DNA of 58,940 bases from Xanthobacteraceae bacterium (GCA_031291445.1 JARLJA010000059.1:1-58940); one strand, 5' to 3'. Positions 10,075-22,354 are shown, counted from the first letter of the stretch. The notes: generated from the sequence alone by a model not told the origin. Made by a program: numbers and translations.

Positions 10075-10214
10075 TCGCCGGCCGCCCGGCCCCCGCCGGC
10101 GCGGCCAAGTAACCCTTTCCGGTTGTTGGCACTTCTTGCTCATTGCAACGAGCGGCCATTCGGGGCAAAAACCGCCCCCAACAGCCACAATTGAGCCTGA
10201 AGGAGACGAGGGAA

Positions 10215-11222
<1,008 letters not shown>

Positions 11223-11416
11223 GCCCGTTCAAGGGCGGCGGGGCGCGATCGGCGTCCCCCGCCCGGGGACATGAGCGGGAGGCCCGCCGCGGCGCCTCCC
11301 CGATCCGAGGCTTCGCAGCGCGCGACGCTGCGCGGCAGGCGGGTCGCGAGAGATTCGCGGGCGCGGCGCCGCCGTTTCGGCGGAAGGCCGCGGCCCGCCA
11401 GCCAGGAAGACCGACC

Positions 11417-12625
11417 ATGTCGCCGACCACGTCCAAGCCGTTCCGCACCCTCGATGACGTCGACGTCGCCGGCAAGCGCGTCCTGCTGCGCGTCGATCTC
11501 AACGTGCCGATGGAGAACGGCAAGGTCAGCGACCTGACCCGCCTGGAGCGGGTGGCGCCGACCATCACCGAGATCGCCGACAAGGGCGGCAAAGTGATCC
11601 TGCTGGCGCATTTCGGCCGTCCCAAGGGCCACGACGCCAAGGACTCGCTGCAGCCGGTGGCGGCGGTGCTGGCCCAGCTCGTCAAGCGCCCGATCGCCTT
11701 CGCGGCCGACTGCATCGGCGAGCCCGCCGAGCAGGCGGTGGCGGCGCTGCGCAACGGCGATATCCTGTGCCTCGAGAACACCCGCTTCCATCCCGGCGAG
11801 GAAAAGAACGATCCGGCCTTCGTCGCGGCACTGGCGGCGCTGGGCGACATCTGGGTCAACGACGCGTTTTCCGCCGCTCACCGCGCCCACGCCTCGACCG
11901 AGGGCCTCGGCCACAAGCTTCCGGCCTATGCCGGCCGCACCATGCAGGCCGAACTCGACGCGCTCGGCAAGGCGCTCGACCATCCGGCCAAGCCGGTGGT
12001 CGCGATCGTCGGCGGCGCCAAGGTGTCGACCAAGCTCGACCTCCTGGAAAACCTCGTCGCCAAGGTCGACGCGCTGGTGATCGGCGGCGGAATGGCCAAC
12101 ACCTTCCTGCATGCCCAGGGCGTCAAGATCGGCAAGTCGCTGGCCGAAAAGGACCTGGCGCCGACGGCGCGGCGGATCATGGACAAGGCCGAAGCCGCCA
12201 ACTGCGCCATCATCCTGCCGGTCGACGCGGTGGTAGCCTATCACTTCGAGGCCAATGCGCCGTCGCATGCCTACGGCCTCGACGCCATCCCGCCCGACGG
12301 CATGATCCTCGATGTCGGCCCGCAATCGATCGCCCGCATCGGCGCCGTGATCGACGACGCGGCGACGCTGGTGTGGAACGGCCCGCTCGGGGCCTTCGAG
12401 CTGAACCCGTTCGACAAGGGCACGGTCGCCGCCGCCAGGCACGCCGCGGCGCGGACCAAGGCGAAGAAGCTGGTGTCGGTGGCCGGCGGCGGCGACACCG
12501 TCGCGGCCCTCAACCAGGCCAAGGTGGCCGACGCCTTCACCTATATCTCGACCGCCGGCGGCGCCTTCCTGGAATGGATGGAAGGCAAGCCGCTCCCCGG
12601 CGTCGAGGTGTTGAGGACAAAATGA
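11417..12625 (+). CDS. pgk: Phosphoglycerate kinase
   Basis: 402 aa. N-terminal signature [18 protein letters not shown], substrate loop HFGRPKG, and C-terminal nucleotide-binding [11 protein letters not shown] with the final helix [15 protein letters not shown]. Interconverts 1,3-bisphosphoglycerate and 3-phosphoglycerate with ATP formation. Start at ATG 11417 with CAGGAAG upstream; the open frame runs back through the gap-pgk spacer but carries no pgk similarity there. Confidence 0.97.
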   Translation: MSPTTSKPFRTLDDVDVAGKRVLLRVDLNVPMENGKVSDLTRLERVAPTITEIADKGGKVILLAHFGRPKGHDAKDSLQPVAAVLAQLVKRPIAFAADCIGEPAEQAVAALRNGDILCLENTRFHPGEEKNDPAFVAALAALGDIWVNDAFSAAHRAHASTEGLGHKLPAYAGRTMQAELDALGKALDHPAKPVVAIVGGAKVSTKLDLLENLVAKVDALVIGGGMANTFLHAQGVKIGKSLAEKDLAPTARRIMDKAEAANCAIILPVDAVVAYHFEANAPSHAYGLDAIPPDGMILDVGPQSIARIGAVIDDAATLVWNGPLGAFELNPFDKGTVAAARHAAARTKAKKLVSVAGGGDTVAALNQAKVADAFTYISTAGGAFLEWMEGKPLPGVEVLRTK

Positions 12626-12706
12626 CGCGGGTGCCCGCTTTTCGGTCCCAAGCCCCCGAGACGAGATTGCGGCTTGCGGTGGCGGAACTTCTGCCCCGTG
12701 GCACTG

Positions 12707-12726
12707 GTTTTGTGCGAGCGCAAAAC
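12707..12726. promoter_or_regulatory. Imperfect palindrome upstream of fba
   Basis: GTTTTG (12707-12712) and CAAAAC (12721-12726) flank a near-symmetric GCG core, in the pgk-fba spacer about 80 bp before the fba start. It looks like a dimeric repressor or activator site. A TATAT stretch (about 12748) could be a -10. No regulator can be named. Confidence 0.35.
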
Positions 12727-12805
12727 AATCATCACAGTTCGTCGCCTATATGGCGGCACTCACCCCACACGAACCAGACCTGATCCGACACATGAGGAGA
12801 CCTCG

Positions 12806-13834
12806 ATGAACCTCGCCGACCTCAACAAGGTAGCCCGAGCCATGGTCGCGCCGGGCAAGGGCATCCTTGCTGCCGACGAATCCTCGGGCACCATCAAGAA
12901 GCGCTTCGACGTGATCGGCGTCGAATCGACCGAGGACAGCCGCCGCGACTATCGCGAGATGATGTTCCGCGCCAGGGACGCGATGACGAACTACATCTCG
13001 GGCGTGATCCTCTACGACGAAACCATCTGGCAGAAGGCCAAGGACGGCACGCCGCTGGTCAAGCTGATCGAGCAGGCCGGCTCGATTCCGGGCATCAAGG
13101 TCGACGAGGGCACCCAGGCCCTGCCGGGCTGCCCGGGCGAACTGATCACGGTCGGCCTCGACAGGCTCGCCGAGCGCCTCAAGAAATACTACGAGCAGGG
13201 CGCGCGCTTCGCCAAGTGGCGCGCCGTGATCGATATCGGTCAGGGCATCCCGAGCTACACCGCGGTGTCGACCAACGCCCACGCGCTGGCGCGCTACGCC
13301 GCGCTGTGCCAGGCGGCGCAGATCGTTCCGATCGTCGAGCCCGAGGTGCTGATGGACGGCGATCACGACGTCGATCGCTGCTACGAGGTCACCGAATTCG
13401 TGCTCAAGGAGACCTTCCAGCAGCTGTACTATCAGCGCGTCGCGCTGGAGGGCATGGTGCTGAAGCCGAACATGGCGGTCGCGGGCAAGAAGAGCGCGAA
13501 GAAGGCGTCGGTCGACGAGGTCGCGAGCAAGACCGTCAAGCTGCTCAAGGCCTGCGTGCCGAGCGCGGTTCCGGGCATCGCCTTCCTGTCGGGCGGCCAG
13601 TCCGACGAGGAGGCCACCGCCCATCTCGACGCCATGAACCGCATCGGCGGCCTGCCGTGGGGCCTGACCTTCTCCTACGGACGCGCGCTGCAGGCGGCGC
13701 CGCAGAAGGCGTGGTCGGGCAAGGCCGAGAACGTCGCCGCGGGCCAGCAGGCTTTCACCCATCGCGCCCACATGAACAGCCTCGCCAGCAAGGGCGAATG
13801 GAAGGCCGAGCTGGAAAAGAAGCGGGCGGCGTGA
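12806..13834 (+). CDS. Fructose-bisphosphate aldolase, class I
   Basis: 342-aa Schiff-base aldolase of the eukaryote-like class I type. GKGILAADESSGTIKKRF near the N-terminus, GMVLKPNMA bearing the Schiff-base lysine, FLSGGQSDEEAT, and the GLTFSYGRALQ phosphate site are all present. No metal-binding class II motifs. GGAGA ribosome binding site before ATG 12806. Its TGA overlaps the GTG of the following ThiE-like gene. Confidence 0.95.
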   Translation: MNLADLNKVARAMVAPGKGILAADESSGTIKKRFDVIGVESTEDSRRDYREMMFRARDAMTNYISGVILYDETIWQKAKDGTPLVKLIEQAGSIPGIKVDEGTQALPGCPGELITVGLDRLAERLKKYYEQGARFAKWRAVIDIGQGIPSYTAVSTNAHALARYAALCQAAQIVPIVEPEVLMDGDHDVDRCYEVTEFVLKETFQQLYYQRVALEGMVLKPNMAVAGKKSAKKASVDEVASKTVKLLKACVPSAVPGIAFLSGGQSDEEATAHLDAMNRIGGLPWGLTFSYGRALQAAPQKAWSGKAENVAAGQQAFTHRAHMNSLASKGEWKAELEKKRAA

Positions 13835-14538
13835 CCGGCAAGCCGAAACCGGCGCCGCAACGTCCGGCGCCGCGGCTCTACTTGGCGACGCCGGTGGTCG
13901 ACGATCCCGCGGCACTGGCGGCGCAGCTGCCGGACCTGTTGCGGGACATCGACGTCGCCGCGGTGCTGATTCGGCTGGTGCCGCGCGATCCCCGCGGCAT
14001 GACCGAGGCCGCCAAGATACTGGTGCGGCCGGTTCAGGCCGCGGGCGCCGCCGCGCTGCTCGACGGACAGGTGGACCTGGTGGCGCGCGCCGGCGCCGAC
14101 GGAGCGCATCTGACCGGCGTCGCGGCGCTGACCGCGGCGGCGCCGCAGCTCAAGCCCGACCGCATCGCCGGCGTGGGCGGCCTGCCCAGCCGCCACGACG
14201 CCATGACCGCGGGTGAAGCCGGCGCCGACTACGTGCTGTTCGGCGAACCCGACGCCCAGGGCCGGCGCCCGGCGCCGGACGCGATCACAGAACGGCTGCA
14301 ATGGTGGGCTGAGCTGTTCGAGGTGCCGTGCGTCGGCTTCGCCACCACGCTGGCCGAAGCCGCGGCGTTTGCCGGTGCCGGCGCCGATTTCATCCTGGTC
14401 GGCGACCTGATCTGGAACGACGCGCGGGGAGCCCGTACAGCCTTGGTGGACGCACGCGACGCGATCGGGCAGAATCCGGACGGTACATTCGGCACCATCA
14501 CGCCCGCTGGCGGATCGGGCGCGCAGCCAGGAGCATGA
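13831..14538 (+). CDS. Thiamine-phosphate-synthase-like TIM barrel protein (probably degenerate)
   Basis: 235 aa. The overall pattern is ThiE/TenI-like: GADGAHLTGVAAL, GVGGLPSRHDAMTAGEAGADYVLFGEPD, AGAGADFILVGDLIW. The usual N-terminal QLR-K motif that binds the pyrimidine pyrophosphate is replaced by LIRLVPRD, and the phosphate-loop Thr/Lys pattern is not evident. TMP synthase activity is therefore doubtful. It starts with GTG overlapping the fba stop (GTGA) and its stop overlaps the next ATG (ATGA), so it is co-translated with fba and a Sel1 protein rather than with thi genes. Confidence 0.72.
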   Translation: MTGKPKPAPQRPAPRLYLATPVVDDPAALAAQLPDLLRDIDVAAVLIRLVPRDPRGMTEAAKILVRPVQAAGAAALLDGQVDLVARAGADGAHLTGVAALTAAAPQLKPDRIAGVGGLPSRHDAMTAGEAGADYVLFGEPDAQGRRPAPDAITERLQWWAELFEVPCVGFATTLAEAAAFAGAGADFILVGDLIWNDARGARTALVDARDAIGQNPDGTFGTITPAGGSGAQPGA

Positions 14539-15695
14539 CCCGAAGCATCATGCCTGCCCGACACGACGGATCGCCCTGCCGACGCGCGCCATGGCGCTGC
14601 AAGACGCCGGCCGTGGCGAGCCTGGTCAAGCGCCTGGTGGCGATCTCGGTGTGCTGGGCAGCTGTCGCCGGGCCGGCGGCGGCGCAGATATCGCTGACGC
14701 CCCCGGCGGCCGCCACGAGCAAGCCCGGCGGCACGTCCACGCGCCAGCACGCAGCCAAGCCGGCGCCGAAACCGGCGCCCGCGGCACCCAAGCCAGCGCC
14801 CGCCAGCCCTGCCGCCGCCACTCCCGACGATCCCAGGGTCGATCTCGCCTATGGCGCCTACCAGCGCGGCCACTTCGTCGAGGCGCTGCGGATCGCGACC
14901 CAGCGCGCCAACGACAAGGGCGACATCAAGGCGATGACCCTGCTCGGCGAACTCTACGGCAACGGCCTCGGCACCGTCCGCGACGACGCCAAGGCGGCGT
15001 TGTGGTACAAGGCCGCGGCCGATCGCGGAGACCGCGAGGCGATGTTCGCGCTCGCCATGTTCCGGATCAGGGGCCGCGGCGGTCCGGCCGACAAGAACGA
15101 GGGCGCCAAGCTGCTCGCCGCCTCCGCCAAGCTCGGCAACCCGGCCGCGGCCTACAATCTCGGCCTGCTCTATCTCGAGGGCCAGACCTTCCCGCAGGAC
15201 CTTGCGCGCGCGACCGAACTGTTCCGGCAGGCCGCCGACGCCGGCAGCCCCGAGGCCCAGTACGCGCTGGCGACGTTCTACAAGGAGGGCCGCGGGGTCG
15301 AGAAGAATCTCACCGAGGCGGCGCGGCTCTTGAAGGCCGCGGCGCTCGCCGACAATGTCGACGCCGAGGTCGAGTACGCCATCGCGCTGTTCAACGGCAG
15401 CGGAACGCCCAGGGACGTCCCCGCGGCGGTGCAGCTGTTGTGGCGGGCGTCGCGCCAGGGCAATGCGGTCGCCCAGAACCGGCTGGCGCGGGTGCTGCTG
15501 TTCGGCATGGGCGCGCCCCAGGACAAGGTCGAGGGCGCCAAATGGCACATCGTCGCCAAGGCCGGTGGCGACGGCGACGTCCAGCTCGACAAGGAGGTCG
15601 AGAAGCTGACGCCCGAGGAACAGGCCAAGGCCGAAGCGCAGGCGCGGCACTGGCTGCACAAGGACACCACGGCCGCGAAGGCGAACGGCCCTTGA
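14535..15695 (+). CDS. Exported Sel1-repeat protein
   Basis: 386 aa. A basic leader is followed by a hydrophobic stretch ending AGPAAAQ (signal peptide-like, cleavage near residue 51). Then comes a Pro/Ala/Lys-rich linker (about 60-95) and five to six Sel1-like repeats (for example NPAAAYNLGLLYLEG, SPEAQYALATFYKEGRGV, NAVAQNRLARVLLFG). Sel1 proteins act as scaffolds or regulators, often in the envelope. The ATG overlaps the upstream stop (ATGA). The cargo or partner is unknown. Confidence 0.85.
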   Translation: MTRSIMPARHDGSPCRRAPWRCKTPAVASLVKRLVAISVCWAAVAGPAAAQISLTPPAAATSKPGGTSTRQHAAKPAPKPAPAAPKPAPASPAAATPDDPRVDLAYGAYQRGHFVEALRIATQRANDKGDIKAMTLLGELYGNGLGTVRDDAKAALWYKAAADRGDREAMFALAMFRIRGRGGPADKNEGAKLLAASAKLGNPAAAYNLGLLYLEGQTFPQDLARATELFRQAADAGSPEAQYALATFYKEGRGVEKNLTEAARLLKAAALADNVDAEVEYAIALFNGSGTPRDVPAAVQLLWRASRQGNAVAQNRLARVLLFGMGAPQDKVEGAKWHIVAKAGGDGDVQLDKEVEKLTPEEQAKAEAQARHWLHKDTTAAKANGP

Positions 15696-15815
15696 CGCGC
15701 CCCCCGCCGCAGGGCACGCACTGGACTTCTTATCTGCCGGTGTTCCATTGGTTCTGACACCGGCGCACCTCCGGCCTCCCCTCATCCGGCCCGCCGGGCC
15801 GCCGCGAACCCGATC

Positions 15816-16607
15816 ATGATCCATTCAGCCCTTATCAACGTGATGGTGAAGGCCGCGCGCCGCGCCGGCCGCAGTCTCAAGCGCGACCTCGGCGAAATCG
15901 AAAGTCTCCAGGTGTCGCTGAAAGGCCCCGCCAATTTCGTCAGCGCCGCCGACAAGCGTGCCGAGGAGATGCTGTATACCGACCTCAACAAGGCGCGGCC
16001 CGGCTACGGCTTCCTCGGCGAGGAGGGCGGCATCCGCGCCGGCAGCGACCAGAGCCACACCTGGATCGTCGACCCGCTCGACGGCACCACCAACTTCCTG
16101 CACGGCATCCCGCAGTTCGCGATCTCCATCGGGCTGAAGCGCGAGGACACCGTCGTCGCCGGCGTGATCTACAACCCCGCCAATGACGAGCTCTATGTCG
16201 CCGAGCGCGGCAAGGGCTGCTTCCTCAACGACCAGCGGCTGCGGGTGGCCGCCCGCCAGCAGCTCAATTCCAGCGTGATCGCCTGCGGGCTGCCGCATAT
16301 CGGCCGCGGCGATCTCGCGCTCGCCCAGCGCGAACTCGCCGCGATGATGCCGCGGGTCGCGGGGCTGCGCCGGTTCGGCGCCGCCTCGCTCGACCTCGCC
16401 GGCGTCGCCGCCGGCCGCCTCGACGGCTACTGGGAGCGCAATCTGCAGCCGTGGGATATCGCGGCCGGCCTGCTGATGGTGCGCGAGGCCGGCGGCACCG
16501 TCTCCGGCATCACCGGCAAGGACGACGCGCTCACCACCGGCGACGTGGTCTGCGGCAACGAGGCCATTCACGCCGAGCTGATCAAGGTGCTGAAGGCGGT
16601 CGCCTGA
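15816..16607 (+). CDS. suhB: Inositol monophosphatase family protein (SuhB-like)
   Basis: 263 aa. Li-sensitive phosphatase motifs are present: GEEGG, IVDPLDGTTNFLHGIP, and WDIAAGLLMVREAGG. Hydrolyses myo-inositol-1-phosphate or related phosphates; the E. coli homologue SuhB also takes part in rRNA antitermination. Stands alone on the plus strand and converges with the DUF1295 gene. Confidence 0.9.
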   Translation: MIHSALINVMVKAARRAGRSLKRDLGEIESLQVSLKGPANFVSAADKRAEEMLYTDLNKARPGYGFLGEEGGIRAGSDQSHTWIVDPLDGTTNFLHGIPQFAISIGLKREDTVVAGVIYNPANDELYVAERGKGCFLNDQRLRVAARQQLNSSVIACGLPHIGRGDLALAQRELAAMMPRVAGLRRFGAASLDLAGVAAGRLDGYWERNLQPWDIAAGLLMVREAGGTVSGITGKDDALTTGDVVCGNEAIHAELIKVLKAVA

Positions 16608-16673
16608 GGATCGCTGCGATCTCCTCCCCGTGGCCGTCGAAATCGGCGAGCCGGTCGTGGGGGCTGGCGTCGA

Positions 16674-17483
16674 TCATCGCGCGACAGCAGCGGGCGGCCA
16701 GGGAAAGAACTTGCTGGTGCGCGCCTGATAGGCCCGGTAGGCCTCGCCCCGCGACCGTTCCATCTGCTGTTCCAGCGGCGGGATGCCGGTGACGTGGACC
16801 AGGATCCAGTACATCAAGAGCGGCGCCAGCAGCGTGAGGCCCCCCCACGGATAGTCCGCCGCCACGGCGATCACGGGATAGGCCCACCAGCCGAGCCACT
16901 GGAAGAAATAGTTCGGGTGCCGCGACCAGCGCCACAGCCCGACGTCGCAGACCCGGCCGCGATGGCCGGGATCGGCGCGAAACCGCTTGAGCTGGGCGTC
17001 GGCAAGCCCTTCGCCGGCGACCGCGCCGAGCAGGATCGCGGCGCCGCAGAGGTCGCGCCAGGCCAGCGTGTCGCCGGGACGATGGGCCGCGACGCAGACC
17101 GCGAACACCAGCGGCAGCGACACCAGGGCCTGGGATTGCAGGAAGAAGAACATCCGGCGCGGCGCCGCGGCACCCCACTGCCGGGCGAATTCGGCGTAGC
17201 GCGGGTCGTCGTCGATGGCCGTGGAGCGAAGCGCGATATGGCTGCCGAGCCGCAGCGACCACACTGCCACCAGCGCGGCCACGAGGCCCTGGCGCACCGT
17301 GATCGGGCCATCCGCCAGCGGCCATAGCGCGCCGGCGAAGCCGATCAGGCCGAGCGCGAAGCTCCAGGTGGTGTCAACCCACCCGGAATTGCCGCTGCGC
17401 TGCTGCACGATCCAGGCAAACGCCATCAGCGCGGCAAAGGCCACGGCCATGGCGCCAAGCGCCAGCAGGAACGACATCACCAT
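16674..17483 (-). CDS. DUF1295 family integral membrane protein (steroid 5-alpha-reductase-like)
   Basis: About 269 aa with six or seven hydrophobic segments. The C-terminal motif RHPNYFFQWLGWWAYPV is typical of DUF1295 and related isoprenylcysteine methyltransferase/steroid reductase-like families. Substrate unknown; probably a lipid or sterol-like molecule in the inner membrane. Start uncertain: GTG 17495, ATG 17483 and ATG 17477 are all in frame; spacing from GAGGG favours 17483. Confidence 0.82.
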   Translation of the reverse strand: MVMSFLLALGAMAVAFAALMAFAWIVQQRSGNSGWVDTTWSFALGLIGFAGALWPLADGPITVRQGLVAALVAVWSLRLGSHIALRSTAIDDDPRYAEFARQWGAAAPRRMFFFLQSQALVSLPLVFAVCVAAHRPGDTLAWRDLCGAAILLGAVAGEGLADAQLKRFRADPGHRGRVCDVGLWRWSRHPNYFFQWLGWWAYPVIAVAADYPWGGLTLLAPLLMYWILVHVTGIPPLEQQMERSRGEAYRAYQARTSKFFPWPPAAVAR

Positions 17484-17861
17484 CGCGACAGCCACTCCCT
17501 CATCACAAAGCCTTGAACAGGTTGAGCTACGGCCACGGCGCGGCCGGGTTTCACCCGCACTCCACGATCCGTCCGGGCGAGACGCCCCCGGCGGGCCGCG
17601 AAGCGCCGGCCATCAGCCGGGTGCGGCGGATGGGCCCGCCTTCCCTCCCGCTCCGGCTGTGCCATAGTGGGCGCCGTGCGGTGGAACTGACATTCGCGGG
17701 CGCGTTCACGACGCGACAGGGCGACGGTCAAATCCCCACACGGGAACCATCAACTGTTTGCCAGCGTCCCTCAGGCTCTGGCATTGGCCAGGTCGCCGGG
17801 CCCGACGGCATGCGAATGCCGGAACCGGGGCCTGCGACCGCGCAAGGACACACGGACCGAC
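17484..17861. other. Divergent region between the DUF1295 gene and the stator pair
   Basis: 378 bp. A minus-strand frame of 84 codons crosses it but has an Arg/Pro/Ala composition typical of antisense GC-rich noise, and no recognisable product. Nothing else found; it should contain the promoter of the MotA-like gene. Confidence 0.4.
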
Positions 17862-18860
17862 ATGTCGCCAAGTTCATCATCCCGCGCCGCCGACGACATC
17901 ATCCCGACCAAGCTGTCCGCGCCGCGGATCTTCCTGGTCCGCATGCTGGTGTTTCTCATCCTGTGCGGTCTGCTGGTGGTGATCCTCTACAAGCAGATCT
18001 GGCTCGCCTTCCTGGCCAATCCCGGGCTGAACACCCTGATCAGCGCGGTGATGGCGATCGGCACCGTGATGGCGTTCCGCCAGGTGATCCGGCTCTATCC
18101 CGAGATCGCCTGGGTCAACTCGTTCCGCATCGCCGACCCGGGACTGGCGGTCGACCGCCGCCCGAAGCTGCTGGCGCCGATGGCGGCGATTCTCGGCGAC
18201 CGTGCCGGCCGCATGAGCATCACCCAGCAGACCATGCGCCACCTGCTGGATTCGATCGGCACCCGGCTCGACGAGGCGCGCGACACTTCGCGCTACATGA
18301 CCGGGCTTCTGGTGTTCCTCGGCCTGCTCGGCACGTTCTGGGGCCTGATCGAGACGGTGGGCTCGGTCGGTCACGTGATCGACGGGCTCAAGGTCGGCGG
18401 CGACGCCGGGGCGATGTTCGACACCCTGAAGGAAGGTCTCGCCGCGCCGCTCGGCGGCATGGGCATTTCGTTCTCGTCGTCGCTGTTCGGCCTCGCCGGC
18501 TCGCTGATCCTCGGCTTCCTCGACCTGCAGTCCAACCAGGCGCAAAACCGATTCTACACCGAGCTCGAGGACTGGCTGGCTGGCACCGTGCGCGAATATG
18601 CCGAACAGGGCGGCTCCGCCGCCGGCGGCACCGAGATGCGCACCGCCATCGAGCGGCTGCGCCTCACCGTCGAGGACATGGGGTCGAACCGTTCGGCGAC
18701 CACCGCCATGGCCAACCTCGCCGAGGCGATCCAGGGCCTGGTCCAGCACATGCGCACCGAGCAGCAGCTGATCCGCGAATGGGCCGACAGCCAGGGCGAG
18801 CAGAACCGCGAGATCAAGCTTCTGCTGGAGCGGATCGCGCGCCAGTCCGAACAGACTTGA
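17862..18860 (+). CDS. MotA/TolQ/ExbB-like proton channel protein
   Basis: 332 aa. Two hydrophobic segments lie near the N-terminus (about 25-80). A channel region GLLVFLGLLGTFWGLIETVG and a further hydrophobic GGMGISFSSSLFGLAGS follow, matching the MotA/TolQ/ExbB core. A helical C-terminal tail ends the protein. I chose ATG 17862 (MSPSSSS) because upstream codons are basic low-complexity. Pairs with the MotB-like gene 23 bp downstream. No flagellar gene is near, so this is probably a non-flagellar, ion-driven envelope motor. Confidence 0.85.
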   Translation: MSPSSSSRAADDIIPTKLSAPRIFLVRMLVFLILCGLLVVILYKQIWLAFLANPGLNTLISAVMAIGTVMAFRQVIRLYPEIAWVNSFRIADPGLAVDRRPKLLAPMAAILGDRAGRMSITQQTMRHLLDSIGTRLDEARDTSRYMTGLLVFLGLLGTFWGLIETVGSVGHVIDGLKVGGDAGAMFDTLKEGLAAPLGGMGISFSSSLFGLAGSLILGFLDLQSNQAQNRFYTELEDWLAGTVREYAEQGGSAAGGTEMRTAIERLRLTVEDMGSNRSATTAMANLAEAIQGLVQHMRTEQQLIREWADSQGEQNREIKLLLERIARQSEQT

Positions 18861-18883
18861 GCATTTAAGCAGGGGATCTCGCC

Positions 18884-19912
18884 ATGGCGCTGGGCCGCGC
18901 ACGCCACACCGACTCGGGCTTCAACTACTGGCCGGGCTTCGTCGACGCCCTGTCGACGCTGGTGCTCGCCATCGTATTCCTGCTGTCGGTGTTCCTGGTC
19001 GTGCAGTTCTACCTGTCGCAGGAAGTCAGCGGCAAGGACAAGGCGCTGGAGCGCCTCAATGCCCAGATCGCCCAGCTCACCGAACTGTTGTCGCTCGAGA
19101 AGGCCAGCCAGTTCACGCTCGAGGACCAGGTGACACAGATGCGCGCCGGGCTGGCGTCGGCCGAGGCCGAGCGCGACCGCGTCAAGGGGCTCTATGAAGG
19201 CCTCGCCGCGTCGGGCAACGATACCGCCGGCCGCGCCGGCGAATTGAATCGCGCGCTGGACTCCGAGAAGCAGGTGACGGCGCGGGCGCTGGCGCAGATC
19301 GAGGTCCTCAACCAGCAGATCAGCGCGCTGCGGCGCCAGCTCGCCGCGCTGGAACAGGCGCTCGACGCCTCCGAGCAGAAGGACAAGGAATCCCAGTCCC
19401 GCATCGCCGATCTCGGCTCGCGGCTCAACGTCGCGCTGGCGCAGCGCGTCCAGGAGCTGTCGCGCTATCGCTCCGAGTTCTTCGGGCGGCTGCGCGCCAT
19501 CCTCGGCAACCGCCCCGACATCCGCGTGGTCGGCGACCGCTTCGTGTTCCAGTCGGAGGTGTTCTTCGACACCGGGCAGGCCCTGCTGCTGCCCGAGGGC
19601 CGCGCCGAACTCGACCAGGTGGCGTCCGCGCTGATCGAGCTCGACAAGCAGATCCCTCCGGAGATCGCCTGGGTGCTGCGCGTCGACGGCCACACCGACG
19701 TGCGCCCGATCGCCAGCCCGCAGTTCAAGTCGAACTGGGAGCTGTCGTCGGCGCGCGCCATTTCGGTGGTGCAGTACCTGGTCTCCAAGGGCGTGCCGCC
19801 GCAGCGCCTGGTCGCCGCCGGCTTCGCCGAATTCCAGCCGCTCGATGCCGACAAGACCGAGGAGGCCTATCAGCGCAACCGCCGCATCGAATTGAAGCTG
19901 ACAGAGCGCTAG
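18884..19912 (+). CDS. MotB/OmpA-like peptidoglycan-binding stator partner
   Basis: 342 aa. One N-terminal transmembrane helix (FVDALSTLVLAIVFLLSVFL) carries an Asp at its start, at the place of the proton-binding Asp of MotB. A long coiled coil spans about residues 50-185. The C-terminal OmpA domain (RVDGHTDVRPI, SSARAISVVQYLVSKGV, NRRIELKL) should bind peptidoglycan. AGGGGATC ribosome site. It forms a two-gene unit with the MotA-like gene; the coiled coil is longer than in flagellar MotB. Confidence 0.87.
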   Translation: MALGRARHTDSGFNYWPGFVDALSTLVLAIVFLLSVFLVVQFYLSQEVSGKDKALERLNAQIAQLTELLSLEKASQFTLEDQVTQMRAGLASAEAERDRVKGLYEGLAASGNDTAGRAGELNRALDSEKQVTARALAQIEVLNQQISALRRQLAALEQALDASEQKDKESQSRIADLGSRLNVALAQRVQELSRYRSEFFGRLRAILGNRPDIRVVGDRFVFQSEVFFDTGQALLLPEGRAELDQVASALIELDKQIPPEIAWVLRVDGHTDVRPIASPQFKSNWELSSARAISVVQYLVSKGVPPQRLVAAGFAEFQPLDADKTEEAYQRNRRIELKLTER

Positions 19913-19917
19913 GCTTA

Positions 19918-20026
19918 CTCATGGTGAGGAGGCGCTCTCGCGCCGTCTCGAACCATGAGGCCACATCCTTCAAGAGTTGGGCCTCGTCCTTCGAGACGCC
20001 GCTTCGCGGCTCCTCAGGATGAGGAG
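19918..20026. repeat. Second palindromic repeat family, long copy
   Basis: About 109 bp after the MotB-like gene. Two adjacent imperfect hairpins: CTCATGGTGAGGAGGCGC...GTCTCGAACCATGAGG, then GGGCCTCGTCCTTCGAGACGCC...GCTCCTCAGGATGAGG. The second hairpin resembles the element at 6057-6136. Could end transcription or form an RNA structure between the stator pair and the GNAT gene. Confidence 0.75.
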
Positions 20027-20048
20027 CTCGGGGAGCACGATCCTGCCG

Positions 20049-20504
20049 ATGCCGACCACCGCGCCCCTGGTACTCCGCCCCTACCGCGACGCCGACGAGG
20101 ACGCCGCGATCGCGCTGTGGCAGCGCACCTGGCAGCTCGCCTATCCGGCGATCGATTTCGCCGCGCGGGTGGCGTGGTGGCGCGAGCGCTGGCGGGCCGA
20201 GCTCGTGCCCGTTGCCCGCATCGTTGTCGCCGAGCTGGCGGGCGACGTCGCCGGCTTCGTCACCATCGACACCACCGGCTATCTCGACCAGCTGGTGGTC
20301 GCGCCCGAGGCCTGGGGCTCGCCCGCCGCCACCCTGCTGGTGGATGCGGCCAAGCAATTGGCGCCGGCCGGCATCACGCTGCTGGTCAACGACGACAACC
20401 TGCGCGCCATCGGCTTCTACCGCAAATGCGGCTTCGTCGACGACGGCGACGACGTCAACCCGGTGTCTGGCCGGCCGGTGAAGCGGATGCGCTGGCGGCC
20501 TTAA
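20049..20504 (+). CDS. GNAT family N-acetyltransferase
   Basis: 151 aa. Begins LVLRPYRDADEDAAIALW, has the beta4-alpha3 region YLDQLVVAPEAWGSPAATLLVDAA in place of the usual Q/RxxGxG loop (here W-G-S-P), and ends with DNLRAIGFYRKCGF, typical of GNATs. Acetyl-CoA-dependent; substrate unknown. I chose ATG 20049 (MPTTAPLV), where similarity begins; upstream sequence is the palindromic repeat. Confidence 0.83.
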   Translation: MPTTAPLVLRPYRDADEDAAIALWQRTWQLAYPAIDFAARVAWWRERWRAELVPVARIVVAELAGDVAGFVTIDTTGYLDQLVVAPEAWGSPAATLLVDAAKQLAPAGITLLVNDDNLRAIGFYRKCGFVDDGDDVNPVSGRPVKRMRWRP

Positions 20505-20521
20505 GAAGAAGAACGAAGCGC

Positions 20522-22354
<1,833 letters not shown>

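Noticed and set aside
10127-10140. TGGCAC-like and TTGCT sequence resembling a sigma54 promoter upstream of gap
   Set aside because: Only 8 bases separate the GG and GC elements instead of the required 10, so sigma54 would not use it.
17477-17731. 84-codon minus-strand open frame upstream of the DUF1295 gene
   Set aside because: Arg/Pro/Ala-rich, overlaps the start of the DUF1295 gene, and has no family resemblance.
17862-19912. Possible Zorya defence system (ZorA/ZorB are MotA/MotB-like)
   Set aside because: No ZorC, ZorD or ZorE gene follows; the neighbours are a GNAT and an ABC exporter, so only a generic stator pair is supported.
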